Shown: positions 30,648-40,108 of the stretch, in pieces
How the letters are laid out: each line of letters opens with the position of its first letter
How positions within the stretch are numbered: position 1 is the stretch's first letter
Source: Buttiauxella brennerae ATCC 51605
GTDB taxonomy: Bacteria > Pseudomonadota > Gammaproteobacteria > Enterobacterales > Enterobacteriaceae
Reading direction: 5' to 3'
Length of the DNA stretch: 64,000 nt
Assembly: GCF_001654925.1 (NCBI RefSeq)
Contig: NZ_LXER01000006.1
Location: 652,168 to 716,167 of the forward strand
Translations under genes and position numbers: made by a program
Notes under the pieces: generated by a model
Seen by the model: the letters and a program-made list of their open reading frames with translations, nothing else
The model's database searches: none
Told to the model about the DNA's origin: nothing

Positions 30648-32702
30648 ATGGAACTGAAAGCGACCTCCTTTGGCAAACATTTAGCACAACATCCCTACAA
30701 TCGTGTGAGATTGCTGACTGCTGGTGTAGAGGTAAAAGGTGATCGTCATGAATACCTTATTCCATTCAATCAGTTAATAGCAATTAATTGCAAGCGCGGC
30801 CTGGTCTGGGGTGAACTGGAGTTTGTGCTGCCAGATGACAAAGTGGTGCGCTTGCATGGCACCGAATGGAATGAAACGCAGCGTTTTTATCATCATCTTA
30901 ACGAGCTATGGCAGAGCTGGAGCGCTGAAATGAGCGAAGTTGCCGCTCAGGTGTTGCATCAGCAGTATGCGGAGATAACCCGCCGTGTACAGCAGGAGAA
31001 ATGGTTTAGACGCAGCGACATGCAGGCATTACAGCAAAGCGTTCGCGCTGCTTTCTCCGCACTACCGCTGCCACAGGCTCGCCTTGAGGCGTTCGACAAC
31101 TGCCGTGAAGTCTGGTTGCACTGCAAAGCCTGGCTTGAGCAAGGCGAAGTACGCCGCCATCAGCGTAATACCGCATTCACTAATCACATGCTTGAAAAGT
31201 ACGCTGACTTTTTCCAGCAAGTCGAAAGCTCGCCGTTGAACCCTTCCCAGGCCCGTGCTGTGGTCAATGGCGAAGATTCTCTGCTGGTACTGGCTGGAGC
31301 CGGGAGCGGTAAAACCTCTGTTCTGGTTGCGCGCGCAGGCTGGTTATTGCAACGTGGCGAGGCCAGTGAAGATCAAATTTTGTTGCTGGCTTTCGGGCGT
31401 AAAGCCGCACAGGAGATGGATCAACGTATTGTAGAGCGCCTGCACACGGATGCCATTTCCGCCCGCACGTTTCATGCTCTGGCATTGCATATTATCCAGC
31501 AAGGAAGCAAAAAAGTGCCGCAGGTCAGTGAACTGGAATCTGACACCAGCGCACGCCATCAATTACTGATTGAAAGCTGGCAGCAGCAATGCCGCGAGAA
31601 AAAAGCGCAGGCCAAGGGCTGGCGTGAATGGTTGCGCGACGAGTTGCAGTGGGACGTGCCGGAAGGGGAATACTGGAAAGATGAACGTTTGGCAAAACGT
31701 CTTGCCAGCCGCTTAGACCGCTGGCTGGGGCTGATGCGAATGCATGGCGGCTCGCAGGCCGAAATGATTGCCGCCGCACCTGAAGAAATACGCGATCTCT
31801 TTACTAAGCGCGTCAAACTGATGGCACCGCTGTTGAAGAGCTGGAAAACAGCGCTGAAAGCCGAAGAGGCCGTTGATTTTTCGGGTCTGATTCATCAGGC
31901 GATTAACGTGCTGGAAAAGGGGCGTTTTATCAGCCCATGGAAGCACATCCTGGTCGATGAATTTCAGGATATCTCGCCACAACGTGCGGCATTGCTGGCG
32001 GCTCTCAGAAAACAAAATTCCCACACATCGCTTTACGCGGTGGGCGATGACTGGCAGGCAATTTACCGTTTCAGTGGTGCAGAAATGTCGCTGACGACGG
32101 CGTTTGCACACCATTTTGGTGACGCAGACCAATGTGCGTTGGATACAACTTATCGTTTTAATGACCGGATTGGTGAAATTGCTAATCGCTTTGTGCAGCA
32201 GAACCCACATCAACTCGCCAAGCCGTTAAACAGCCTGTCAAAAGGCGATAAGAAAGCCGTCACGTTATTGGCGGACGACCAGCTTGAAGCTCTGCTCGAT
32301 AAAATGAGCGGATATGTGAAACCGCAGCAGCGCATTCTGGTTTTGGCGCGTTACCATCACTTACGCCCGGCGATTCTGGAAAAGGCTGCGACACGCTGGC
32401 CAAAACTGGCAATTGATTTCATGACGATTCATGCCAGCAAAGGGCAACAGGCAGATTACGTCGTGGTGCTGGGGCTGCAACAGGGGAAAGATGGTTTCCC
32501 GGCGGTGGCGCGGGAATCTGTGATGGAAGAGGCCTTGTTGCCACAGCCAGAAGATTACCCGGATGCAGAAGAACGGCGGTTATTGTATGTGGCAATGACG
32601 CGGGCCCGTCATCGTGTCTGGCTGTTATTCAACAAACAGGAACCGTCCAGTTTTGTCGATATTCTGAAACACCTTGGTGTGCCCGCGGCAAATCGACCGT
32701 AA
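30648..32702 (+). CDS. helD: DNA helicase IV
   Basis: A 684-residue superfamily 1 helicase, the same length as E. coli HelD. Walker A is LAGAGSGKTSVLVARAGWLL (about residue 214), the DEXQ motif is ILVDEFQDISPQRAALL (about 435), motif III is VGDDWQAIYRFSGAE, and motif VI is LLYVAMTRARHRVWLL near the end. An N-terminal extension of about 190 residues precedes the helicase core. It unwinds DNA with 3'-5' polarity and takes part in recombination. It is divergent from yccF and abuts the convergent mgsA. Confidence 0.97.
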   Translation: MELKATSFGKHLAQHPYNRVRLLTAGVEVKGDRHEYLIPFNQLIAINCKRGLVWGELEFVLPDDKVVRLHGTEWNETQRFYHHLNELWQSWSAEMSEVAAQVLHQQYAEITRRVQQEKWFRRSDMQALQQSVRAAFSALPLPQARLEAFDNCREVWLHCKAWLEQGEVRRHQRNTAFTNHMLEKYADFFQQVESSPLNPSQARAVVNGEDSLLVLAGAGSGKTSVLVARAGWLLQRGEASEDQILLLAFGRKAAQEMDQRIVERLHTDAISARTFHALALHIIQQGSKKVPQVSELESDTSARHQLLIESWQQQCREKKAQAKGWREWLRDELQWDVPEGEYWKDERLAKRLASRLDRWLGLMRMHGGSQAEMIAAAPEEIRDLFTKRVKLMAPLLKSWKTALKAEEAVDFSGLIHQAINVLEKGRFISPWKHILVDEFQDISPQRAALLAALRKQNSHTSLYAVGDDWQAIYRFSGAEMSLTTAFAHHFGDADQCALDTTYRFNDRIGEIANRFVQQNPHQLAKPLNSLSKGDKKAVTLLADDQLEALLDKMSGYVKPQQRILVLARYHHLRPAILEKAATRWPKLAIDFMTIHASKGQQADYVVVLGLQQGKDGFPAVARESVMEEALLPQPEDYPDAEERRLLYVAMTRARHRVWLLFNKQEPSSFVDILKHLGVPAANRP

Positions 32703-33161
32703 TTACTTCAGTCGTTCAGCCAGATAACGTGGGTAATCTGGGATCAAAATTTCTACTGACTGATCAAAACCGGGTGACTGAATAATAAAGTCAGCGGTCG
32801 ATAAGTTAGTGGCAACGGGGATGTTCCACACTGTGGCCAGGCGCAACAATGCTTTGACATCCGGGTCGTGTGGAACAGCGTTTAGCGGGTCCCAGAAGAA
32901 AATCAGCACATCAATTTTCCCTTCGGAAATCAACGCACCAACTTGCTGATCGCCCCCCATCGGGCCGCTCAGCATCGCGTTGACATCAAGACCGCTGCCA
33001 CGCTGAATGAGATTCCCGGTGGTGCCGGTTGCATATAATACGTGCTGAGCCAGAGTCGCTTTGTGGCGTTCTACCCATTTCAACAGCGCATCTTTACAGT
33101 GATCGTGTGCTACCAGCGCAATATGCTTTTTTTCCGCCAGGGTGCGGGTCGTTAATTCCAT
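32703..33161 (-). CDS. mgsA: Methylglyoxal synthase
   Basis: A 152-residue enzyme converting dihydroxyacetone phosphate to methylglyoxal and phosphate, a bypass that relieves sugar-phosphate stress. The substrate-binding and catalytic segments are visible: [32 protein letters not shown] (catalytic aspartate in GGDQ, about residue 71) and [20 protein letters not shown]. Length equals E. coli MgsA. The stop codon directly abuts the helD stop. Confidence 0.98.
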   Translation of the reverse strand: MELTTRTLAEKKHIALVAHDHCKDALLKWVERHKATLAQHVLYATGTTGNLIQRGSGLDVNAMLSGPMGGDQQVGALISEGKIDVLIFFWDPLNAVPHDPDVKALLRLATVWNIPVATNLSTADFIIQSPGFDQSVEILIPDYPRYLAERLK

Positions 33162-33256
33162 GGGTTAATCCTGAGTGATTTACGTTGGCTACAGCTTACT
33201 GGAAGCCACTGATGCTGCAAGAGAAGGGTGTCAAAAATGCGGGATTTGAAAGGCAA

Positions 33257-33922
33257 TTATTGCGACGGATGCTCCTTCACCCATTGCAGAAAACGGTCGC
33301 GCGTTGGTTTGTCTGCTTGCGAAAACCAATACTTCAGGCGCTGTTCGGTCAACGTTTCGGACTGCCGTACCGGCGCATCAAGCTCAGATGCTTTTGAGAG
33401 CAACTCGCTATCATCCGCCATCATGGTGGCGAACCCTTTGATTGCTGCAGTTTTTCCTGACTTGTTGTAAAACTGAGTATCCAGCTCGTAATCAATTCCC
33501 TGAGGCGTCGTTTTGACGGGCAGGATATCCATTTTCAATGGAATGAGCGCCGCATTGCCGTCCAATAACTGGATATGTGGCGCATGGTCAAACTCATCAC
33601 TCTCTTTATCGCTTTCAATGCGCGGCAAATTAAAATTTACCTGGCTCACGTCTTTGGTATCGAAACTCACCACTAAAGGCGGGGAAATATAAAGACGCAG
33701 TTCTCGCGTGGTGGTCCGAATATTCTTTTCGACCCGAAACACCAATTGATGGGGGCCGTTATCCAGTTCGAGGCTATCTGCCCCTCTCAATAAAGAGCTG
33801 GAAACTTTTTTACCATCAAGAACCAGTAAATCAATATCGGTAGACAGGCGAAGTGTTGTCGCCCACGATTGATGCGGCAAAAGAAGGGTCCAACATATTG
33901 CGATAAAGAACACAGTTCTCAT
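33257..33922 (-). CDS. yccT: YccT/CsgI family secreted protein
   Basis: A 221-residue DUF2057 protein with a signal peptide ([21 protein letters not shown]). The mature part starts [45 protein letters not shown], the family hallmark. In E. coli YccT has been reported to slow curli subunit assembly (CsgI). The start at 33922 follows GGCAGGAGAAATTG; the frame extends to 33955 without a better site. It lies between mgsA and yccU as in E. coli. Confidence 0.9.
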   Translation of the reverse strand: MRTVFFIAICWTLLLPHQSWATTLRLSTDIDLLVLDGKKVSSSLLRGADSLELDNGPHQLVFRVEKNIRTTTRELRLYISPPLVVSFDTKDVSQVNFNLPRIESDKESDEFDHAPHIQLLDGNAALIPLKMDILPVKTTPQGIDYELDTQFYNKSGKTAAIKGFATMMADDSELLSKASELDAPVRQSETLTEQRLKYWFSQADKPTRDRFLQWVKEHPSQ

Positions 33923-34109
33923 CAATTTCTCCTGCCTGAGGGTAAATTGGATCATCCCTTACTGAATGTTTCAAAATTTTTCATACGGGCGCCTCATTAA
34001 CATATAGACATATTCCCAATAATTGCTCTACTACCTGCGTATGGGAAAGATGGTGAGACAGTAACGGATGGCATACACTTTTGATTACTGAGTCCCGGCG
34101 GAGAGTGTG

Positions 34110-34523
34110 ATGAAACAGGCAGATATCGAAACAATTCTAAAAAGTACCCGAACCATTGCGCTGGTGGGAGCCAGTGATAAACCCGATCGCCCAAGCTACC
34201 GGGTAATGGCTTATTTGCTGGATCAAGGATATGAAGTGATTCCGGTGTCACCTAAAGTGGCTGGTAAAACCCTGCTCGGTCAGCAAGGGTATGGCTCGCT
34301 TGCGGAAATTCCGAAGAAAGTTGATATGGTCGATGTGTTCCGCAATTCAGAAGCAGCATGGGAAGTGGCAAGAGAAGCCATTGCCATCGGTGCGAAAACA
34401 TTGTGGATGCAATTAGGCGTGATAAATGAACAGGCCGCAGTGCTGGCGCAAGATGCCGGTTTAACGGTGGTGATGGACAAATGCCCGGCGATTGAAATCC
34501 CGAGATTAGGTCTGGCTAAATAA
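34110..34523 (+). CDS. yccU: CoA-binding domain protein YccU
   Basis: A 137-residue single-domain Rossmann-like CoA-binding protein. The nucleotide-binding loop is [27 protein letters not shown] and the C-terminal part has [16 protein letters not shown] and [16 protein letters not shown]. The function is not known; the fold is that of succinyl-CoA synthetase alpha N-domains. The ATG at 34110 is preceded by GGCGGAGAGTG. A strong bidirectional terminator separates it from hspQ. Confidence 0.92.
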   Translation: MKQADIETILKSTRTIALVGASDKPDRPSYRVMAYLLDQGYEVIPVSPKVAGKTLLGQQGYGSLAEIPKKVDMVDVFRNSEAAWEVAREAIAIGAKTLWMQLGVINEQAAVLAQDAGLTVVMDKCPAIEIPRLGLAK

Positions 34524-34524
34524 T

Positions 34525-34550
34525 AAAAAACCCCGCAGCGCGGGGTTTTT
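34525..34550. terminator. Bidirectional terminator between yccU and hspQ
   Basis: CCCCGC (34531-34536) pairs with GCGGGG (34540-34545); A6 precedes and T5 follows. It serves the convergent yccU and hspQ. Confidence 0.92.
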
Positions 34551-34551
34551 G

Positions 34552-34869
34552 CTAATTTCGCAGGCGAGGTGCCTGAAGCTGTTGCCGTATCGAAGCCGCC
34601 AATTCATCCATCGACGGTTGTTCGGGATGCTCGTCTTGTGACTCCCCACTTAACTGGGCTTCAGCAAGATAGGTGTGCACGGCCTGGCCATCATCATCTT
34701 CCATCACTACATGATACCAGGGGGCACTACGGAGGACATCATTGTCGGCCAGATCATCTTCTGCAGGCTCATCCAGAGAATATTCCGGGTCGATATCGAC
34801 CACTACTCCCAGATAACCCAGCAAAGAATGTCGTACTTGCTGTCCAATGCCGAATTTGCTGGCAATCAT
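34552..34869 (-). CDS. hspQ: Heat shock protein HspQ
   Basis: A 105-residue hemimethylated-DNA-binding (YccV-like) domain protein. In E. coli it is heat inducible, affects DnaA stability and acts as a specificity factor for Lon. Starts [28 protein letters not shown] and ends [21 protein letters not shown], close to the E. coli protein. The start at 34869 has the very strong site CAGGAGGTGACT; an ATG two codons upstream is inside this site. A sigma-32-like promoter lies directly upstream, after rlmI. Confidence 0.96.
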   Translation of the reverse strand: MIASKFGIGQQVRHSLLGYLGVVVDIDPEYSLDEPAEDDLADNDVLRSAPWYHVVMEDDDGQAVHTYLAEAQLSGESQDEHPEQPSMDELAASIRQQLQAPRLRN

Positions 34870-34902
34870 AGTCACCTCCTGAGAAACATTGCCTGCAATT
34901 AA

Positions 34903-34929
34903 TGTGCGGGCAACATTCCATTTTTCAAG
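34903..34929 (-). promoter_or_regulatory. Possible sigma-32 promoter of hspQ
   Basis: Minus strand CTTGAAA (34929-34923) matches the sigma-32 -35 element; 12 bases later CCCGCACA (34910-34903) only partly matches the -10 element CCCCATNT. E. coli hspQ is known to be heat-shock regulated. Confidence 0.5.
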
Positions 34930-36120
34930 TTACATGACGCGACAGGCAAACCCTTTCAAATACAGCCCTTCCGGGTAGGGAGCGATCACCGGGTGATCGG
35001 CGGCCTGACGGAACTGCTCTATAAATTGTACATCACGCCCGGCATCTACGGCGGCATCAGCGATGATTTTCTGGAATAAATCTGTCGTCATTAAACCGGA
35101 GCAGGAGAATGTCATCAGAATGCCGCCTGGGTTCAACAGCTGAATAGCCAGCATGTTGATATCTTTGTAGCCACGGCAAGCACCCATCAGCTGGTTCTTA
35201 TTCTCGACGAATTTTGGTGGGTCCATGATAATCACGTCGAACGTTTCACCCTGGTCGCGGTATTTGCGCAGCAGTTTAAACACATCATCACGCACGAAGT
35301 CCGCTTTGCTCAGATCGAGTTTATTCAGCTCAACGTTTTGCTTCGCCACATCCAGGGCATCCTGAGATGTATCAACACTGACAACCTGGCTGCAGCCACC
35401 CATCAATGCGGAAACCGCAAAACCACCGGTATAAGAGAAGCAGTTCAGCACACGCTTATCTTCCACATACTGGCGGGTCGCAAAACGGCTGTCGCGTTGA
35501 TCAAGATAGTAACCCGTTTTATGGCCGCCTTTGATATCAACCAGCAGCTTCATACCGTGTTCTTCGATTGGCAATAAGTCAGGTGGCAATTCGCCGCTCA
35601 CCGGGCCTTGTGTCAATTCCATGCCTTCTTTTTTACGTACCGCCACATCAGAGCGGTCATAAATAGCGCATTCCGGGTAGAGGTTTTGCAGCGCAGCAAC
35701 CAGTGCAGGGCGTTGATATTCAGCGCCTGCGGAAAGCAATTGCAGAACAAGGAATTTGCCGAAGCGGTCAATTGTCACACCCGGCAAGCCGTCAGACTCG
35801 CCCGCAATCAGACGATAACTATCCAGCCCGTCACGAGCCGCGAGCCATTCACGCCAGACCTGTGCCTGCTGCAAACGACGAGTGAAGAATGCGATGTCGA
35901 TGCTTTCATTGGCGTCGAAAGTCCAGACGCGCGCACGAATTTGCGATGACGGAGAATATGCGGCACGGGCCAACCATTTGCCATTGCTGTCGACAACATC
36001 AATTGTTTCGCCGAGATTGGCTTTGCCTTCCATGCGGGCAACAGCACCAGAAAACACCCACGGATGACGGCGCAATAACGATTTTTCGCGCCCTTTGGTT
36101 AACACTAAACGTACACTCAT
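34930..36120 (-). CDS. rlmI: 23S rRNA m5C1962 methyltransferase RlmI
   Basis: A 396-residue SAM-dependent methyltransferase (formerly YccW). An N-terminal PUA domain (about residues 1-75, [24 protein letters not shown]) precedes an EEHEE domain and a Rossmann catalytic domain with [19 protein letters not shown] and the motif [11 protein letters not shown]; the catalytic cysteine lies in [10 protein letters not shown]. It modifies C1962 of 23S rRNA. Equal in length to the E. coli protein. It is divergent from acyP and followed by hspQ. Confidence 0.96.
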   Translation of the reverse strand: MSVRLVLTKGREKSLLRRHPWVFSGAVARMEGKANLGETIDVVDSNGKWLARAAYSPSSQIRARVWTFDANESIDIAFFTRRLQQAQVWREWLAARDGLDSYRLIAGESDGLPGVTIDRFGKFLVLQLLSAGAEYQRPALVAALQNLYPECAIYDRSDVAVRKKEGMELTQGPVSGELPPDLLPIEEHGMKLLVDIKGGHKTGYYLDQRDSRFATRQYVEDKRVLNCFSYTGGFAVSALMGGCSQVVSVDTSQDALDVAKQNVELNKLDLSKADFVRDDVFKLLRKYRDQGETFDVIIMDPPKFVENKNQLMGACRGYKDINMLAIQLLNPGGILMTFSCSGLMTTDLFQKIIADAAVDAGRDVQFIEQFRQAADHPVIAPYPEGLYLKGFACRVM

Positions 36121-36210
36121 AATTTGCTATGCTTTCTTGCTAAGAATTTGGCGCCATTTTCCGGGTTAGACCGGCTAAATGCAACGCAAGAACCCGAAAC
36201 GGAGGAAGTT

Positions 36211-36492
36211 ATGGCCACAGTATGCACACTTGCCTGGGTCCACGGCCTGGTTCAGGGGGTTGGTTTTCGCTACAGCACTCAACGTGAAGGGCTAAAACTG
36301 GGTTTAACCGGTTATGCCCGCAACATGGATGATGGCAGCGTTGAAGTATTAGCCTGCGGAGAAGCGCAGCAGGTTGAGAAACTTATCGCCTGGCTAAAAG
36401 CAGGCGGCCCGCGCAGTGCTCGGGTCGATAAAGTGCTGACAGAACCACATCAACCCGACCGCCAATGGGCAGATTTTAGTATTCGCTACTAA
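36211..36492 (+). CDS. yccX: Acylphosphatase
   Basis: A 93-residue ferredoxin-like-fold enzyme that hydrolyses acyl phosphates. The active-site loop [18 protein letters not shown] contains the phosphate-binding arginine and [13 protein letters not shown] contains the catalytic asparagine. The start at 36211 follows GGAGGAAGTT; the open frame continues to 36124 but has no other good site. The last four bases overlap the convergent tusE. Confidence 0.95.
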   Translation: MATVCTLAWVHGLVQGVGFRYSTQREGLKLGLTGYARNMDDGSVEVLACGEAQQVEKLIAWLKAGGPRSARVDKVLTEPHQPDRQWADFSIRY

Positions 36493-36818
36493 ATACACTT
36501 CACCGGCTTTGGCAGGCCAGCAATTTTTGTTGCCTGCTTAGCCGGCCCTTTTGGAAATAGGCGATACAGATAACGGCTATTACCTTTTTCTTCACCAAAC
36601 TTGTTCGCCATGGCTTTCACCAACATACGAATCGCCGGGGAGGTATTAAATTCCAGGTAAAATTCACGCACGAATCTCACCACTTCCCAGTGCTCCACCG
36701 CAAGGGTAATACCTTCTTTGGCTGCGATGGCTTCTGCAAGTGGCTCGCTCCACTCATGGCTATTTTTCAGATAACCATCGGCATCGGTTTCTATTTCTCG
36801 GCCTTCAAACATCAACAT
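36489..36818 (-). CDS. tusE: Sulfur transfer protein TusE
   Basis: A 109-residue DsrC-family protein. It accepts sulfur from TusBCD and passes it to MnmA for 2-thiolation of the wobble uridine in certain tRNAs. The conserved C-terminal arm [12 protein letters not shown] carries the essential penultimate cysteine (residue 108). The block [15 protein letters not shown] at the start and [18 protein letters not shown] are family signatures. Length equals E. coli TusE. Confidence 0.97.
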   Translation of the reverse strand: MLMFEGREIETDADGYLKNSHEWSEPLAEAIAAKEGITLAVEHWEVVRFVREFYLEFNTSPAIRMLVKAMANKFGEEKGNSRYLYRLFPKGPAKQATKIAGLPKPVKCI

Positions 36819-36874
36819 AATTATTCTTTGCTCCAGACAAACTGGCCGCAGTGTAGCAAATTTTACAGTCTCAG

Positions 36875-36906
36875 AAAAAACAAAGCCCCGCGAGAGCGAG
36901 GCTTTG
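36875..36906 (-). terminator. Terminator of yccA
   Basis: CAAAGCC...CGC pairs with GCG...GGCTTTG (36881-36906). On the minus strand the hairpin is followed by TTTTTT. Confidence 0.88.
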
Positions 36907-36925
36907 TATGGGCTGGCCGTGAAGA

Positions 36926-37585
36926 TTAGTTACGGTTTGCGAAGCCCAGAATGCTCAACAGGCTGATAAAGATGTTGTACAGAGAAACGTACAAGCTCAC
37001 CGTTGCGCGAATGTAGTTGGTTTCACCACCACGAATGATGTTGCTGGTCTCAAACAGAATTGCACCAGATGAAATCAGAATGAACACCGCACTGATTGCC
37101 AGATGCAGAGCAGGCAATTGCAGGAAGATGTTTGCAACCATACCTACCAGCACGACAACGACGCCAGCCATCAGCATACCGCCGAGGAAGGACATATCTT
37201 TGCGCGTGGTCAGCACATAAGCGGAGCAGCTAAAGAACACCAGCGCCGTGCCGCCTAATGCCATCCCAATCACATCGCCCATACCGGCCGAAATATAGGA
37301 ATTAAGCATTGGGCCCAGGATGTAACCCAGGAAGCCGGTGAAAGCAAAAGCAGCCAGAATACCGGTTGGTTTATCCGCCAGGCGGTAAGTTAAGAACATC
37401 AGGCCATACATGCCAACCAGCGTCAGAATCAGACCTGGAGATGGCAGCATCAGCACGGTGCTGGCGGTTGCGGTAATCGCAGAAAACGCCAGCGTCAGGC
37501 TGAGCAAGAAATAGGTATTACGCAGTACCTTGTGGGTACTCAGCAGTGACGAACGGTCACGCGAGGAAGTAATTATGCGATCCAT
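36926..37585 (-). CDS. yccA: BAX inhibitor-1 family membrane protein YccA
   Basis: A 219-residue inner-membrane protein with seven hydrophobic segments, a member of the UPF0005/BI-1 family. In E. coli YccA is a substrate and modulator of FtsH and, when stabilised, protects SecY from degradation. The cytoplasmic N-terminus [27 protein letters not shown] precedes the first helix and contains the region used by FtsH for initiation. The acidic/asparagine end [11 protein letters not shown] matches the family. In E. coli serT follows directly; here an OppA-like gene lies in between. Confidence 0.95.
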   Translation of the reverse strand: MDRIITSSRDRSSLLSTHKVLRNTYFLLSLTLAFSAITATASTVLMLPSPGLILTLVGMYGLMFLTYRLADKPTGILAAFAFTGFLGYILGPMLNSYISAGMGDVIGMALGGTALVFFSCSAYVLTTRKDMSFLGGMLMAGVVVVLVGMVANIFLQLPALHLAISAVFILISSGAILFETSNIIRGGETNYIRATVSLYVSLYNIFISLLSILGFANRN

Positions 37586-37812
37586 TCAGAAACTCTCTCT
37601 TATTACATGTGTATATGGTGAATGAGAATAATGCCCTCCTTTATAGCACGAAAGCCCTTTTACCCATCTTTACCTTGTTGCTGATTCAGTGACAGATCGG
37701 ATCGATGTCATAATTCTCACTTATATGTGGCTGAAAATTATTGCGTTATTCATATGCCATAGATAAGAGTGGTAAGCGTACCGTCGTTAATAACTCAAAT
37801 AAGGCGTGTGTA
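37586..37812. other. Divergent control region of yccA and the OppA-like gene
   Basis: A 227-base AT-rich region with promoters expected in both directions. No regulator site could be recognised with confidence. Confidence 0.4.
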
Positions 37813-39441
37813 ATGAATGTAAGCAACCACATCACATTTATAAAATCATTTATCGCTATTGGATTGGCTAGTGCTATTTCCGGTGCCTGGGCGGCTAACG
37901 TGCCAGCAGGGACGGAACTGGCAGCGAAGCAGGAATTAGTGCGTAACAATGGCAGTGAACCAGCTTCGCTTGATCCGCATAAAGTTGAAAGTAACGTCGA
38001 GTTTAATATTCTTACGGATTTCTTTGACGGGCTGGTGGCCGTTCGCAACGATGGTTCTATTGAGCCACGGCTTGCCGAAAAGTGGGAAGAAAAAAACAAC
38101 ACGGTCTGGACGTTCCATCTACGGCCTGGCATTAAATGGTCTAACGGCGAGCCGATAACCGCGCAAGACGTTGTCTGGAGTTGGCAGCGTCTGGTTGATC
38201 CGAAAACGACCTCTCCTTACGCGAGTTATCTCGGTAATATGCATTTGGTTAATGCCGCAGAAATCGCACTAGGTAAGCAATCTCCAGATTCTCTTGGTAT
38301 CAAAGCATTAGATTCCAACACGTTAGAAATCACCCTCACACAACCCAATGCCGCATTTCTTGCCATGCTTGCGCACCCGTCACTGGTGCCTGTAAGTAAA
38401 GCTGTTGTTGAGAAGTTCGGGGATAAATGGACACAACCAGCTAATTTCGTCAGTAGTGGTCCGTACTCACTTTCTCAGTGGGTTGTGAACGAAAAGGTCA
38501 TCGGCGAACGTAACAAGCAGTACTGGGATGATAGCCACACTGTTATTAATAAAGTGACCTATCTTCCGATTGCTTCTGAAACTGCCGATATCAATCGTTA
38601 TAAAGCCGGTGAAATTGATATTGTTTTGACCGTGCCACAGACGCAGTTTGCTGCATTAAAGAAATCCATTCCCGATCAGGTGCATGTCACGCCTTATCTC
38701 TCTACTTACTATTACGAATTCAATACCACCAAACCACCATTCAATGATGTGCGTGTGCGCAAGGCTCTGAATATGGGGCTGGATAAAGATATTATTGCCG
38801 GGAAAGTATTAGGGCAGGGGCAAACTCCTGCCTGGGTTGTGAGCCAGAAAAAAGTGGGTGGGATAGAAATGAAATCCCCTGAATATGCCAGCTGGAGTCA
38901 TGAGAAGCGCGTAGCAGAGGCCAAAAAATTGCTGGAAGAAGCCGGCTTTAATGCGACCCATCCTCTGAGTTTTAGTCTGCTGTACAACACCTCTGAATCA
39001 CATCAGCGTATCGCGATTGCGGCAAGCTCCATGTGGAAGAAAAACCTCGGTGTTGAAGTGAAACTGCAAAACCAGGAATGGAAGACCATGCTCGATACCA
39101 TGCACAACGGGACTTTCGATGTGGTGCGCTATGCGTGGGTTGCCGATTATGACGACGCTTCTACTTTCCTGAATAACTACCGCACGAACGATAGTGAAAA
39201 TATCTCGAAGTACAGCAATGCCGCTTTTGATGACGCGCTGAAAAACGCGGCAAAGGCAGACAACGTGGCAGAGCGCAGTAAATTCTACCAGCAAGCGGAA
39301 GATAAACTGGCGGAAGATGTACCCGCGATCCCGGTTTATCACTATGTTTTAGTTCAATTAGTGAAGCCTTATGTTGGTGGATATGCGCCAAACAACCTGG
39401 GTTTCTATTACACCAAAGATATGTTCATCAAAAAACATTGA
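37813..39441 (+). CDS. Orphan OppA-like periplasmic peptide-binding protein
   Basis: A 542-residue family 5 extracellular solute-binding protein. The signal peptide is MNVSNHITFIKSFIAIGLASAISGAWA; the mature protein has VRNNGSEPASLDPHKVESN, GIKWSNGEPITAQDVVWSWQR and NTTKPPFNDVRVRKALNMGLDKDIIAGKV, all hallmarks of OppA and MppA. It is clearly a divergent paralogue rather than OppA itself, because no oppBCDF permease genes are adjacent. It may, like MppA, borrow the Opp permease for oligopeptides or murein peptides. The start at 37813 has AAGG eight bases upstream; the frame is open to 37741. It is absent from this position in E. coli K-12. Confidence 0.88.
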   Translation: MNVSNHITFIKSFIAIGLASAISGAWAANVPAGTELAAKQELVRNNGSEPASLDPHKVESNVEFNILTDFFDGLVAVRNDGSIEPRLAEKWEEKNNTVWTFHLRPGIKWSNGEPITAQDVVWSWQRLVDPKTTSPYASYLGNMHLVNAAEIALGKQSPDSLGIKALDSNTLEITLTQPNAAFLAMLAHPSLVPVSKAVVEKFGDKWTQPANFVSSGPYSLSQWVVNEKVIGERNKQYWDDSHTVINKVTYLPIASETADINRYKAGEIDIVLTVPQTQFAALKKSIPDQVHVTPYLSTYYYEFNTTKPPFNDVRVRKALNMGLDKDIIAGKVLGQGQTPAWVVSQKKVGGIEMKSPEYASWSHEKRVAEAKKLLEEAGFNATHPLSFSLLYNTSESHQRIAIAASSMWKKNLGVEVKLQNQEWKTMLDTMHNGTFDVVRYAWVADYDDASTFLNNYRTNDSENISKYSNAAFDDALKNAAKADNVAERSKFYQQAEDKLAEDVPAIPVYHYVLVQLVKPYVGGYAPNNLGFYYTKDMFIKKH

Positions 39442-39564
39442 TGCCGGGTTCGTTGCAGGTAGCAAAACCTGTAACAGCTCTGATGTTAAACTAATCAAAT
39501 TGTTGGCGTTTCACTCAAATAATACAGATTTGGTGATTTATCAGGCGAACGAACAAAATCGTGC

Positions 39565-39593
39565 TTTACAGAAAGTATGGGGATGTTTATAGT
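39565..39593 (+). promoter_or_regulatory. Promoter of first serT copy
   Basis: TTTACA (39565-39570), 17-base spacer, TATAGT (39588-39593), then a GC-rich TCGCC discriminator as in stringently controlled stable-RNA promoters. The gene starts 10 bases later. Confidence 0.8.
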
Positions 39594-39603
39594 TCGCCTC
39601 GTT

Positions 39604-39691
39604 GGAAGCGTGGCCGAGTGGTTGAAGGCACCGGTCTTGAAAACCGGCGATCCGAAAGGGTTCTAGAGTTCGAATCTCTACGCTTCCACCA
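39604..39691 (+). tRNA. serT: tRNA-Ser(UGA), copy 1
   Basis: 88 bases including encoded CCA. The acceptor stem GGAAGCG (39604-39610) pairs with CGCTTCC (39681-39687). The anticodon arm CCGGTCTTGAAAACCGG carries anticodon UGA. A long variable arm (GATCCGAAAGGGTTC) identifies a class II tRNA-Ser, and TTCGAATC is the T loop. It corresponds to E. coli serT, which follows yccA in that genome. Confidence 0.97.
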
Positions 39692-39700
39692 ACATTCAGA

Positions 39701-39737
39701 CCCCAGCTTAGAAATAAGCTGGGGTTTTTCGTTTTTG
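39701..39737 (+). terminator. Terminator of first serT copy
   Basis: CCCCAGCTTA (39701-39710), loop GAAA, TAAGCTGGGG (39715-39724), then TTTTTCGTTTTT. Confidence 0.93.
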
Positions 39738-39868
39738 CCGTTTGTCAGTCAGCTTGCTGGGCATTTTGCTGCCAGGTTACGAATAAAACGACATACGTAT
39801 CAATTGCTGATGTTTCACGCAAACAGAACAAAATCGGTTATTTTTCAGGCGAACGAGCTAAGCCGTAC

Positions 39869-39897
39869 TTTACATGTCGTATGGGGATGTTTATAGT
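39869..39897 (+). promoter_or_regulatory. Promoter of second serT copy
   Basis: TTTACA (39869-39874) and TATAGT (39892-39897) at the same 17-base spacing as copy 1, shifted by exactly 304 bases. Confidence 0.8.
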
Positions 39898-39907
39898 TCG
39901 CCTCGTT

Positions 39908-39995
39908 GGAAGCGTGGCCGAGTGGTTGAAGGCACCGGTCTTGAAAACCGGCGATCCGAAAGGGTTCTAGAGTTCGAATCTCTACGCTTCCACCA
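39908..39995 (+). tRNA. serT: tRNA-Ser(UGA), copy 2
   Basis: Identical to the copy at 39604-39691 over the whole gene, 304 bases downstream, with the same acceptor stem, UGA anticodon, long variable arm and encoded CCA. Confidence 0.97.
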
Positions 39996-40004
39996 ACATT
40001 CAGA

Positions 40005-40041
40005 CCCCAGCTTAGAAATAAGCTGGGGTTTTTCGTTTTTG
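40005..40041 (+). terminator. Terminator of second serT copy
   Basis: Identical hairpin to that of copy 1: CCCCAGCTTA, GAAA loop, TAAGCTGGGG, followed by TTTTTCGTTTTT. Confidence 0.93.
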
Positions 40042-40108
40042 TCGTTTACCCATCCACTGAAATGCCTTTTTTCACGAAGGCTCCAGGTATATTCCTTTCC
40101 TCGTTTTG

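Larger units (their letters stand above)
39575..40041 (+). repeat. Tandem serT repeat, identical units of 163 bp
   Basis: Positions 39575-39737 and 39879-40041 are the same: part of the promoter spacer, the -10, the tRNA and the terminator. Sequence upstream of each unit is only loosely related (shared CAGGCGAACGA and similar stretches). Confidence 0.92.

Noticed and set aside
39452..39475. Hairpin GTTGCAGGT/ACCTGTAAC just after the OppA-like gene
   Set aside because: The stem is good but no T tract follows, so a terminator call is not supported.
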